NCBI RefSeq assembly: GCF_017994015.1
Contig: NZ_JAGOLP010000008.1
Location: 1-64,000 of the forward strand
Length of the DNA: 64,000 bases
Source: Ferrovibrio sp.
GTDB taxonomy: Bacteria > Pseudomonadota > Alphaproteobacteria > Ferrovibrionales > Ferrovibrionaceae
Direction of reading: 5' to 3'
How positions within the stretch are numbered: position 1 is the first letter of the stretch; each line of letters begins with the position of its first letter. The translations under genes and the position numbers were made by a program. A model generated the notes under the pieces. That model saw only the letters and a program-made list of their open reading frames with translations. It did no database searches and was not told the origin of the DNA. Shown piece by piece: positions 34,293-42,246 of the stretch.

Positions 34293-35792
34293 ATGAATAT
34301 CGCTTCCATTCTTGGCAATGCGGCACGGCCCTTTGCCGACCGCCCGGCAGTGTTTCTGGGTGAAACCCCGCTTTGCAGCTATGCCGAATTGCATCGTCGG
34401 GCGGCCAGCATTGGCGGCTGGTTGCGTGAGCAGGGTATCGGCCCCGGTGCCTGCGTCGGGCTTTATATGAGCAATGTGCCGGCCTATTTCGAAATCCTGT
34501 TCGGGGTCTGGTTTGCCGGCGCCTGCGCAGTGCCGGTGAATGCCAAGCTGCATGCCAAGGAAGTGGCTTTCATCCTGGAGAATTGCGCTGCCCGGCTGGT
34601 CTTCGCCAGCGACGATCTGGCCGGCAATCTGAGTGGCGATTTTCGCGTCATCCGCCCCGGCCATGCCGAATATGCGCCGCTGCTGCGGGCCGATCCGCAG
34701 CCGATGGCCGAGGTGGCGCCGACTGACATGGCCTGGCTGTTCTATACTTCGGGCACCACCGGGCGGCCGAAAGGCGCCATGCTGACACATCGCAACCTGT
34801 TTGCCATGACGGTGAGTTTCCTGGCCGATATCGATCCGGTGGATGACCGTGATGCCTCGCTCTACCCGGCGCCGATCTCGCATGGCGCCGGCCTGCTGTC
34901 GCTGGCGCATTTTGTGCGCGGCGCAGCGCATGTGGTGCCGGAAAGCGGCGGTTTCGAGCCGCCGGAACTGATCCGCCTGTTGAATCGCTTCCCCGGTTCC
35001 TCGCTATTTGCCGCGCCCACCATGGTGAAGCGGCTGGTGGAATCGCCAGCCATCGGTGAGCTCAATACCGCGCATCTCGATCACATCTTCTATGGCGGCG
35101 GGCCGATGTATGTGGAAGATCTGAAACGTGCGCTGGATCGTCTCGGTCCTTGCCTGTGGCAGCTCTATGGCCAGGGTGAAGCACCCTGCACAATCTCTTA
35201 TCTGCCCAAGCATCTGCATCTGGATACTGGCGATGGCCGGCTGGAGCAGCGCCTGGCATCTGCCGGCATTGCGCGCAGCGGCGTGGAAATGCGCGTGGTG
35301 GATGCCGAGGACCGCGATATGCCGTTAGGCCAGACCGGCGAGGTGATCGCACGCGGCGATGTGGTGATGGCCGGTTATTGGAATAATCCGGAGGCCAGCG
35401 CCAGCACCTTGCGTAATGGCTGGCTGCATACCGGTGATGTCGGTTCGCTGGACGAATATGGCTTCCTGACGTTGAAAGATCGCGTCAAGGACATGATCAT
35501 TTCCGGCGGTTCGAATATCTATCCGCGTGAGGTGGAGGAGGTTTTGCTCACTCATCCTGCCGTGCTGGAAGTCAGCGTGATCGGCAAGCCGCATGCCGAT
35601 TGGGGCGAGGAAGTGGTGGCCATCGTGGTGGCACGGCCGGGCCACAATTTGGGCGAGGCCGATCTGGATCAACTCTGCCTGGATAATATCGCCCGCTTCA
35701 AGCGCCCGAAGGCCTATCATTTCGTCGCGGCGCTGCCGAAGAATAATTATGGCAAGATCCTCAAGACCGAGTTGCGCAAACTCTATGGCTGA
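34293..35792 (+). CDS. AMP-binding acyl-CoA synthetase
   Basis: ANL-superfamily ligase of 499 residues that activates a carboxylate to its CoA thioester. P-loop LFYTSGTTGRPKGAMLTH (about 150-167), A8 hinge region LKDRVKDMIISGGSNIYPRE, and the catalytic lysine near the C-terminus in KNNYGKILKTELRK. The substrate is unknown; in this cluster it may activate a ring-derived carboxylic acid. GGGAGAAACG precedes the ATG. Confidence 0.87.
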   Translation: MNIASILGNAARPFADRPAVFLGETPLCSYAELHRRAASIGGWLREQGIGPGACVGLYMSNVPAYFEILFGVWFAGACAVPVNAKLHAKEVAFILENCAARLVFASDDLAGNLSGDFRVIRPGHAEYAPLLRADPQPMAEVAPTDMAWLFYTSGTTGRPKGAMLTHRNLFAMTVSFLADIDPVDDRDASLYPAPISHGAGLLSLAHFVRGAAHVVPESGGFEPPELIRLLNRFPGSSLFAAPTMVKRLVESPAIGELNTAHLDHIFYGGGPMYVEDLKRALDRLGPCLWQLYGQGEAPCTISYLPKHLHLDTGDGRLEQRLASAGIARSGVEMRVVDAEDRDMPLGQTGEVIARGDVVMAGYWNNPEASASTLRNGWLHTGDVGSLDEYGFLTLKDRVKDMIISGGSNIYPREVEEVLLTHPAVLEVSVIGKPHADWGEEVVAIVVARPGHNLGEADLDQLCLDNIARFKRPKAYHFVAALPKNNYGKILKTELRKLYG

Positions 35793-35824
35793 AACTGCGG
35801 TATAGAGTTTGCTAGGCTGATCGC

Positions 35825-36304
35825 ATGATTACGCTCAAGCCCCGGCCGCTTAGCGCGGCGACCTTTGCCCCCTATGGTCATGTGGTAAGCATGCCGGCGG
35901 CGCCTGACCGCATCTATTTTGGCAACCTGATCGAGAATCGCCGGCCCGGGGTTGGTCTTGGCCTGTCCTGTAGCCGCGTGATCGGCGTGGCATTGCCTTG
36001 CCGGCTGACTTTGTTCGAGCGGCATGAATTCTCGGCCCAGGCTTTCCTGCCGATGGAGAATACCCGCTATCTGGTCACTGTATGCCCGGATGATGGCCAG
36101 GGCCGGCCCGACCCGGTTCGCGCCGAGGCTTTCATCGCGGCGCCGGACCAGGGCGTGGTTTATGCAGCCGGCACCTGGCATCACCCAATGACCGCGCTGA
36201 GCCCGGAGGGGCGCTTCACCGTGGTGATGTGGGCCAATAACGATGCCGCCGACGAGGAACTGGTGCCGCTGGAACTGGCGATGCAGGTTGGTTTGCCTGA
36301 TTAA
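35825..36304 (+). CDS. ureidoglycolate lyase family (AllA-like) protein
   Basis: Cupin-fold protein of 159 residues matching the ureidoglycolate lyase family in length and motifs: SAATFAPYGHVV at the start, FERHEFSAQAFLPM, and GTWHHPMTAL near residue 120. AllA splits ureidoglycolate into glyoxylate and urea in allantoin catabolism. Here it may act on a related hydroxy-ureido acid. No allantoinase or glyoxylate enzymes are beside it. Confidence 0.82.
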   Translation: MITLKPRPLSAATFAPYGHVVSMPAAPDRIYFGNLIENRRPGVGLGLSCSRVIGVALPCRLTLFERHEFSAQAFLPMENTRYLVTVCPDDGQGRPDPVRAEAFIAAPDQGVVYAAGTWHHPMTALSPEGRFTVVMWANNDAADEELVPLELAMQVGLPD

Positions 36305-36382
36305 AAAATCGGCAAACTCTGCTGCGCCGGGATGTTTTGCTGACGATTGTATGTTGGCAAACAATTTGCTTAGGCTAAGACC

Positions 36383-37537
36383 ATGAACATCCAGTATCTG
36401 GTCAATCCCCGGCGCCAGGCCGGGGCGTATCCTGCCACGCTGGCACCGATCCAGTCCCATGCCGCTCTGGCGCGGGCGCGGGCCGAGATTGCCGCTTGGC
36501 CCGGCTTTGCCGCCACGCCGCTGCATAATCTTGCCGGCCTGGCCGCTGAGCATGGTCTGGCCAATATCCGCTACAAGGATGAAGGCGGGCGGTTTGGCCT
36601 CGGCAGTTTCAAGGCGCTGGGCGGCGCCTATGCCGTGCTGCGCCTGTTGCAGCGCCAGACCGGGTTGAGCAGCGCCGAGCTGCTTTCCGGCCGGCATCGG
36701 CACGGGCTTGCCGGTATCACCGTCACCTGCGCCACCGATGGCAATCATGGTCGTTCGGTGGCCTGGGGCGCACAGCTTTTTGGCTGCGCCTGCGTAATCT
36801 ATGTCCATGCCACTGTCAGCCAGGGCCGTTGCGACGCCATTGCCGCCTATGGTGCTCGTGTGCAGCGCTGTGAGGGCAATTATGACGACAGCGTGCGCCA
36901 GGCACAGCAGGATGCCGAGGCCCGTGGCTGGTTCGTGGTGTCGGATACCTCCTATCCTGGTTATCGCGATGTACCGCGCGATGTGATGCAGGGCTACGGT
37001 GTAATGATCGCGGAAGCTTTCGACCATTTGGCACCGGCGGAGTATCCCACACATGTATTTGTGCAGGGCGGGGTGGGCGGCCTGGCGGCAGCCATGCTGG
37101 CCTATCTGTGGGAGCGGTTTGGTGCCGCGCGGCCCTGCTTCGTGGTGGTGGAGCCGGATCGCGCCGCCTGCCTGTATGAAAGCGCCCGCGCCGGCCATCC
37201 GGTGGTGGTGGGCGGGGCCTTGGATACCGTGATGGCCGGTCTGGCCTGCGGCGAGGTTTCGGAACTGGCCTGGGAAATCCTTGATCCGGGCGCCGATGGT
37301 TTCATGACCATTCCTGACGAAGCCGCGCTGGAAATGATGCGCCGTCTGGCACAGGACGGCGTGGTGGCCGGCGAATCCGCCGTGGCCGGCCTGGCCGGCG
37401 CGCTGGCGGCACGTGCGGCGGGGCTGTTCGGGCTTGATGCAGGTTCGCGGCTGCTGGTTTTTGGTAGTGAGGGCGCCACCGATCCGGCATTGTATCGCCA
37501 GATTGTCGGCCGCTCGCATCTGGAGGTTACGGCATGA
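36383..37537 (+). CDS. diaminopropionate ammonia-lyase
   Basis: Fold-type II PLP enzyme of 384 residues converting 2,3-diaminopropionate to pyruvate and two ammonia. PLP lysine Lys77 lies in GLGSFKALGG; Asp119 (CATDGNHGRS) and Asp188 (VSDTSYPGY) match the two aspartates that let E. coli YgeX use both D- and L-substrates. The DVMQGYGVMIAEA segment is also characteristic. It overlaps the carbamoylase gene at 37534 by 4 bases, linking ureido-acid hydrolysis directly to diaminopropionate cleavage. Confidence 0.88.
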   Translation: MNIQYLVNPRRQAGAYPATLAPIQSHAALARARAEIAAWPGFAATPLHNLAGLAAEHGLANIRYKDEGGRFGLGSFKALGGAYAVLRLLQRQTGLSSAELLSGRHRHGLAGITVTCATDGNHGRSVAWGAQLFGCACVIYVHATVSQGRCDAIAAYGARVQRCEGNYDDSVRQAQQDAEARGWFVVSDTSYPGYRDVPRDVMQGYGVMIAEAFDHLAPAEYPTHVFVQGGVGGLAAAMLAYLWERFGAARPCFVVVEPDRAACLYESARAGHPVVVGGALDTVMAGLACGEVSELAWEILDPGADGFMTIPDEAALEMMRRLAQDGVVAGESAVAGLAGALAARAAGLFGLDAGSRLLVFGSEGATDPALYRQIVGRSHLEVTA

Positions 37538-38763
37538 GTACGGATTTACGCATCGATGGCGCGCGGCTGTCGCAACGGCTGGCGGAACTGGGCCAGATTG
37601 GCGGCCTGCCCGGCGGCGGCAATGCCCGGCTGGCTTTCACCGACGAAGACAAGCAGGGCCGCGATCTGGTGGTGGGCTGGATGCGCGAGCTCGGCCTGGA
37701 TGTCAGCATCGACAAGATCGGCAATGTCATCGGCCTGCGCGCTGGCCTGGAAGCCGGCGACCCGGTGATGACCGGCTCGCATATCGACACCGTGCGCACC
37801 GGCGGACGTTATGATGGCAATCTCGGCGTGCTGGCTGGCCTGGAAGTGGTGCAACGGCTGAATGAAGCCGGCATCGTCACGCGCCGGCCGCTCGCCGTGG
37901 CGTTTTTCAGCAACGAGGAAGGCGCCCGTTTCCATCCCGACATCATGGGCAGCATGGTCTATACCGGCAAGCTCGACCTGCCGCATGCCTATGAAACCAT
38001 CGGCATTGACGGCAAGGTCTGCGGCGAGGAATTGCAGCGTATCGGTTATCTCGGCCCGGCCGAACCGGGCTGGCTCAAGCCGCATGCCTTTGTGGAATTG
38101 CACATTGAACAAGGCCCGATCCTGGAAGCCGAAGGGCTTACCATCGGCGCGGTTGATGGTGTGCAGGGTATTTCCTGGACCGAAGTGACCATCGAGGGTG
38201 TTTCCGCCCATGCCGGCACCACGCCGATGCGGCTACGGAAAGATGCCGGTTACGCCGCGGCCGAGATCGCCGTCTTCGTGCGGCAATTAACCCGTGAACT
38301 GGGCGCCAGTCAGGTCGGCACCGTAGGGCGGATGGAATTCAGGCCCGGCATCACCAATGTAGTGCCGAACCGCGCGGTGATGACGGTGGATATCCGTAAT
38401 CCCGATGAAGCGGTATTGCAGCAGGCCGAGGCGCGGCTGTTCGCTTTTCTCGACCAGATTGCCGCCACAGAAGGGGTGAAGATCACCACGCGGCCGCTGG
38501 CGCGCACCCAGCCGGTGGTGTTCGCGCCGCATATGATCGACATGGTGAGCGAGATTGCTGCTGAATTCGGCTACAGCGCCCGGCGCATGACCTCGGGTGC
38601 CGGCCACGATGCGCAGATGATGGCGGCGATCTGCCCCACCGGCATGATCTTTGTGCCGAGCGTGAATGGCCTGAGCCATAATGTGAAGGAGCATACCGAG
38701 CCGGCCGATCTGGAGGCCGGCGCCAATATCCTGCTGCGCATGATGTTGCGGCTGGCAGCCTGA
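37534..38763 (+). CDS. M20 Zn-dependent amidohydrolase (L-carbamoylase/allantoate amidohydrolase/ureidopropionase type)
   Basis: Di-metal amidohydrolase of 409 residues of the AmaB/HyuC/AllC family. Metal ligands visible: His83 (GSHIDTV), Asp94 (GGRYDGNLGV), Glu129 (NEEGARF), His190 (ELHIEQGP), and the C-terminal His in SVNGLSHNVKEHT. The lid-domain motif SAHAGTTPM is intact. These enzymes remove carbamoyl groups from N-carbamoyl-L-amino acids, beta-ureido acids or allantoate. It is coupled to neighbours on both sides by overlapping start and stop codons. Confidence 0.88.
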   Translation: MSTDLRIDGARLSQRLAELGQIGGLPGGGNARLAFTDEDKQGRDLVVGWMRELGLDVSIDKIGNVIGLRAGLEAGDPVMTGSHIDTVRTGGRYDGNLGVLAGLEVVQRLNEAGIVTRRPLAVAFFSNEEGARFHPDIMGSMVYTGKLDLPHAYETIGIDGKVCGEELQRIGYLGPAEPGWLKPHAFVELHIEQGPILEAEGLTIGAVDGVQGISWTEVTIEGVSAHAGTTPMRLRKDAGYAAAEIAVFVRQLTRELGASQVGTVGRMEFRPGITNVVPNRAVMTVDIRNPDEAVLQQAEARLFAFLDQIAATEGVKITTRPLARTQPVVFAPHMIDMVSEIAAEFGYSARRMTSGAGHDAQMMAAICPTGMIFVPSVNGLSHNVKEHTEPADLEAGANILLRMMLRLAA

Positions 38764-39686
38764 TGGCACGGCCGCTCACTGTCGGCGCCGCCCAGCTTGG
38801 CCCGATCCAGCGTAGCGATAGCCGCGCCCAGGTGGTGGAACGCCTGATTGCCTTGCTGCGCGAGGCGCATCGCATGGGCTGTGAGCTGGTGGTGTTTCCA
38901 GAACTTGCACTCACCACCTTCTTCCCACGCTGGTTCATGGCCGCGCAGGCAGAGATCGACCAGTTTTTCGAGGCCAGCATGCCGGGGCCGGAGACGCAGC
39001 CCCTGTTTGACGAAGCCAAACGGCTGCGTATCGGCTTTTATCTGGGTTATGCCGAGATCGATGGCGACAAACGCTACAACACGGCCATCCTGGTGGAGCG
39101 TGACGGCAGCATTGTCGGCAAATACCGCAAGGTGCATCTGCCGGGCCATGCCGAGCATGAACCCTGGCGCCAGTTCCAGCATCTGGAGAAGCGCTATTTC
39201 CATGAGAGCGATACCGGCTTCCAGGTTTGGCGGGCTTTTGGCGGCATCATTGGCATGGCGATCTGCAATGATCGGCGCTGGCCGGAAACTTATCGCATGA
39301 TGGGTTTGCAGGGCGCCGAGATGATCCTGCTGGGCTATAACACCCCGGTGCATAATCCACCGGCACCGGATCATGATGCGCTGTCGCTGTTTCATAACGG
39401 CCTGGTGATGCAGGCCGGCGCTTACCAGAATGGCTGCTGGGTGGTGGGCGTGGCCAAGGCCGGCAATGAGGAAGGTGTTCCGATGATCGGCGGCAGCCAG
39501 ATCATCGCGCCATCCGGCCAGCCGGTTGCGCTGGCACGCAGCGAGGCCGACGAGCTGATTGTGGCCTGCTGTGACCTTGATGCTGGCTTGAGCTACAAAT
39601 CCACCACGTTTAACTTCGCCCGGCACCGTATGCCGCAGCATTACGGGCTTATCACCAGCCGCAAGGGAGCGGAACCGCCACCATGA
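38763..39686 (+). CDS. N-carbamoyl-D-amino acid hydrolase (D-carbamoylase, nitrilase family)
   Basis: Carbon-nitrogen hydrolase of 307 residues closely resembling Agrobacterium D-carbamoylase in length and sequence (FPELALTTFFPRW, GKYRKVHLPGH, ICNDRRWPETYRMMGLQGAE, GYNTP). The triad is Glu47, Lys123 and Cys168. It releases NH3 and CO2 from N-carbamoyl-D-amino acids. Paired with the M20 enzyme of opposite typical stereopreference, it suggests a racemic ureido acid intermediate. It shares its first base with the upstream stop. Confidence 0.9.
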   Translation: MARPLTVGAAQLGPIQRSDSRAQVVERLIALLREAHRMGCELVVFPELALTTFFPRWFMAAQAEIDQFFEASMPGPETQPLFDEAKRLRIGFYLGYAEIDGDKRYNTAILVERDGSIVGKYRKVHLPGHAEHEPWRQFQHLEKRYFHESDTGFQVWRAFGGIIGMAICNDRRWPETYRMMGLQGAEMILLGYNTPVHNPPAPDHDALSLFHNGLVMQAGAYQNGCWVVGVAKAGNEEGVPMIGGSQIIAPSGQPVALARSEADELIVACCDLDAGLSYKSTTFNFARHRMPQHYGLITSRKGAEPPP

Positions 39687-39919
39687 CCACAGGCGCCACC
39701 AAATCAAAAAACAAAACCCCGCTGCCGCCCAGCCTGGTGGCCGGCATGTTCAACGAGGCCGGCGTAGCGTTGCGCCCGGGCCGCGCCAAGGCAATTGCTG
39801 CTGCGCTGTATCCGGCGCTGACGCATTTCCGCCCGCTGGCCGCCAAACTGCCTTTTGAAGCCGAGCCCGGCCTGTTTCCGGTTGCGGCGCCGCAAGCCAA
39901 GAAGAGGGCGCGCAAATGA
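39683..39919 (+). CDS. AtzG-like (DUF4089) small subunit of amidase
   Basis: 78-residue protein that would normally be called hypothetical. Its core, VAGMFNEAGVALRPGRAKAI and the following FRPLAAKLPFEAEPGLF, fits the AtzG/DUF4089 pattern of a short two-helix GatC-like protein. It overlaps both neighbours by 4 bases and immediately precedes an AtzE-like amidase, the same order as atzG-atzE of cyanurate metabolism and the HpxX/HpxY pair. It probably stabilises the amidase as a heteromer. Confidence 0.72.
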   Translation: MTTGATKSKNKTPLPPSLVAGMFNEAGVALRPGRAKAIAAALYPALTHFRPLAAKLPFEAEPGLFPVAAPQAKKRARK

Positions 39920-41325
39920 GCCAGGATCCCGCCCTGCTGTCGCTGATCGAGGCGGCTGATGCACTGAATGCCGGCAAGCTGACTTCGCAGGCCCTGGTGG
40001 AAGCCGCGCTGGCCCGCACCGCCGCCTGGCAGCCGAAGATCAACGCCTATATCAAGCTGGAAGCCGAAGCCGCCTTGAAGGCTGCCAAGGCCGCAGATCG
40101 TGCGCGCAAGCGCGGTGCCAAGCTGGGGCCTCTGGCCGGCCTGCCGCTGGCGCATAAGGACATGTTCTATCGTAGCGGCCAGATCAGCAGTTGCGGTTCG
40201 GCGATCCGGCGCCATTGGAAAGCCGATGTCACCGCCACGGTGCTGGAACGGCTGGATGCTGCCGGTGCGCTGGATCTCGGCCGGCTCAACATGGCCGAAT
40301 TCGCCTTCAATCCGACTGGCCATAACTACCATTACGGCCATGCCGGCAATCCGTGGAACCCGGCACGCATCACCGGCGGCTCGTCCAGCGGTTCAGCCGC
40401 AGCGGTGGCAGCACGCATGGTTTATGGCGCGCTTGGTTCCGATACCGGCGGTTCGATCCGCGAGCCGGCACATCTCTGTGGTTTGGTTGGCATGAAGCCG
40501 ACCTGGGGCCGTGTCAGTCGTTACGGCTGCATGCCGCTGAGTTATTCGCTCGATACGATCGGGCCGCTGACCCGCCGCGTCGCCGATAATGCGTTGCTGA
40601 TGCAGATACTGGCCGGTGCTGATCCGAATGATCCCACTGCGGCCAAGGAAGCCGTGCCGGATTATCTTGCTGCTGCCAAGCCGGGCAGTCTGCGTGGCCT
40701 GAAACTGGCGGTGCCGCGGGCGTTTTTCTGGGACAAGGTGAACAAGCCGGCGGCGCAATTGCTGGAGCAGGCTATTGCCACCTTCGCCAAGCTGGGCGCC
40801 AAGATCATCGAGATGACGCCGCCCGATATGAACATGATAACGGCCGCGGCCAATATTGTGGTCTCGGCCGAGGCGGTGGCGATCCATGGTCCCTGGCTGA
40901 AAACCCGACCACAGCTTTATTCCGAAGCCTTGCGCGCCCGGCTGGAAAACGGCCTGGCGATCAGCGCCGTGGATTATGTCGATGCGCAGCGCTGGCGCAG
41001 CATGGCGATTGCCGGCTGGCTCAAGGCAATGAACGGTGCCGATGCGGTGTTCACCCCGGTTGTGGCTGCCGCAACGCCCACCATTGCCGAGACTGATCTG
41101 GCTGGCAAACCGGAAGCCGCCAAGGTGATTGCCTCACTTACCCGACTGGTGCGGCCGATCAACTATCTCGGCCTGCCCGGCCTTACCGTGCCGGCCGGCT
41201 TCACCCGCGATGGCATGCCGCTGGGTTTCCAGCTTGTCGGCAAGCCGTTTGGCGAGGCAGTGCTGTATCGGTTTGGCGGTGCCTTCGAAGCCAAGGTGCC
41301 GGCGCATGAGGCTGTCCCGGGCTAA
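39916..41325 (+). CDS. amidase signature family hydrolase, AtzE-like
   Basis: Amidase of 469 residues with the Ser-cisSer-Lys triad: Lys81 (LAHKDMF), Ser156 (ITGGSSSGSAAA) and the nucleophile Ser180 (GSDTGGSIREP). AtzE hydrolyses 1-carboxybiuret; close relatives hydrolyse amides of ureide or oxamate type. The AtzG-like partner directly upstream makes AtzE-type more likely than GatA, and no gatB/gatC is nearby. It is the last plus-strand enzyme gene before the convergent racemase-like gene. Confidence 0.85.
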   Translation: MSQDPALLSLIEAADALNAGKLTSQALVEAALARTAAWQPKINAYIKLEAEAALKAAKAADRARKRGAKLGPLAGLPLAHKDMFYRSGQISSCGSAIRRHWKADVTATVLERLDAAGALDLGRLNMAEFAFNPTGHNYHYGHAGNPWNPARITGGSSSGSAAAVAARMVYGALGSDTGGSIREPAHLCGLVGMKPTWGRVSRYGCMPLSYSLDTIGPLTRRVADNALLMQILAGADPNDPTAAKEAVPDYLAAAKPGSLRGLKLAVPRAFFWDKVNKPAAQLLEQAIATFAKLGAKIIEMTPPDMNMITAAANIVVSAEAVAIHGPWLKTRPQLYSEALRARLENGLAISAVDYVDAQRWRSMAIAGWLKAMNGADAVFTPVVAAATPTIAETDLAGKPEAAKVIASLTRLVRPINYLGLPGLTVPAGFTRDGMPLGFQLVGKPFGEAVLYRFGGAFEAKVPAHEAVPG

Positions 41326-41326
41326 T

Positions 41327-42049
41327 TTACCTGGCCAGCAATCTGCTCAGTTCGCCGCTCAGCCCGGTGCTTGCCACCGGGCTGGGTTTTTCGACCACTA
41401 ACTCGCCGGTGGCTGCCTCGGCCATGCGGATTGCTGGTGTCAGGCCATCAATCACCGGCACGTTCAGCCGTGCCGCCAGTGGCTCCACCTGGCCCACCAT
41501 GCCGGCACCGCCCAGAATCACCAATTCGGCGCCATCCTCGCTCACGGCAGCTTGGGCAGCCTGAAAAATTGCTTCGCGTGCTGCTTCCGGCTGGGCCCCG
41601 ATCTGCCCGCCATCCGCCTGCAACACGCGCACGCTAGCCAGTTGCGTTGCCAAGCCCAGGCTGGCGGCATATTCGGTCAGCATTGGCCCCCATTTTTTGC
41701 CGCCGGTAACAATCGAGAAACGGCGAGCCTGCGCCGCTGCGGCGCGGCAGCCGGCTTCCGCCATGCCGAAACAGGGCAGGCCGCTGACCTCACGCAAGGC
41801 GGCCAAGCCCGGATCACCGAAACAGGCCAGCACCACGGCATCCGGTTGGGCGCCGCTATAGGCGGCAAAGGCATCCAGAACTGCATGGCTGGCAATCGCA
41901 TAGGCGGCACGGCTGGCAATGACTTCGGCGCCGAAGCGGGCCGTCAACGGCACGATCTCGGTTCCGGCATCGGCAATGCTGCACGCAGCCACCATCAGGC
42001 GGTTGGTCATGGCTTGGCTGGTATTGCCGTTCAGCAGCAGAAGGCGCAT
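41327..42049 (-). CDS. Asp/Glu/hydantoin racemase family protein lacking second catalytic Cys
   Basis: Protein of 240 residues with hydantoin/allantoin racemase features: LLLLNGNTSQAMT start and VVLACFGDPGL holding Cys76. The second catalytic position, normally Cys181 in LGCAGM, is glycine here (ELVILGGAGMVG, codon at 41507-41509). A two-base racemase mechanism is therefore not available. It may be a one-base isomerase, a decarboxylase-like enzyme as in the AMDase branch, or a decayed racemase. It is transcribed towards the amidase and away from the Dpp-type importer. Confidence 0.83.
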   Translation of the reverse strand: MRLLLLNGNTSQAMTNRLMVAACSIADAGTEIVPLTARFGAEVIASRAAYAIASHAVLDAFAAYSGAQPDAVVLACFGDPGLAALREVSGLPCFGMAEAGCRAAAAQARRFSIVTGGKKWGPMLTEYAASLGLATQLASVRVLQADGGQIGAQPEAAREAIFQAAQAAVSEDGAELVILGGAGMVGQVEPLAARLNVPVIDGLTPAIRMAEAATGELVVEKPSPVASTGLSGELSRLLAR

Positions 42050-42246
42050 GTCGTAATCCTGGGCGATGCCGCTTCTGTATTCAATACATGCGCCCCTCTA
42101 ATTTCTGCCCATAAAAATGGCAAAAACTAGATTGTTCGTGTGCTGATAATTTTTGCAGCCGCGTATCTGCTTGGAATCACGAGGCATGATCCTCTGGCAT
42201 GGAGTTTGCGATGCAGCAAACACCATCCACTTGCAGGATCATGTCC

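Noticed and set aside
35783..37519. 578-codon minus-strand frame across the AllA-like and ammonia-lyase genes
   Set aside because: Antisense to two well-supported genes with catalytic residues in place; composition rich in His, Arg and Gln typical of shadows.
39916..41325. GatA of the glutamyl-tRNA amidotransferase
   Set aside because: No gatB or gatC nearby; the upstream small protein fits AtzG and the context is ureide catabolism.
42181..42194. GAGG-catgat-CCTC small dyad upstream of the Dpp-type operon
   Set aside because: Four-base arms are expected by chance in this GC-rich sequence.
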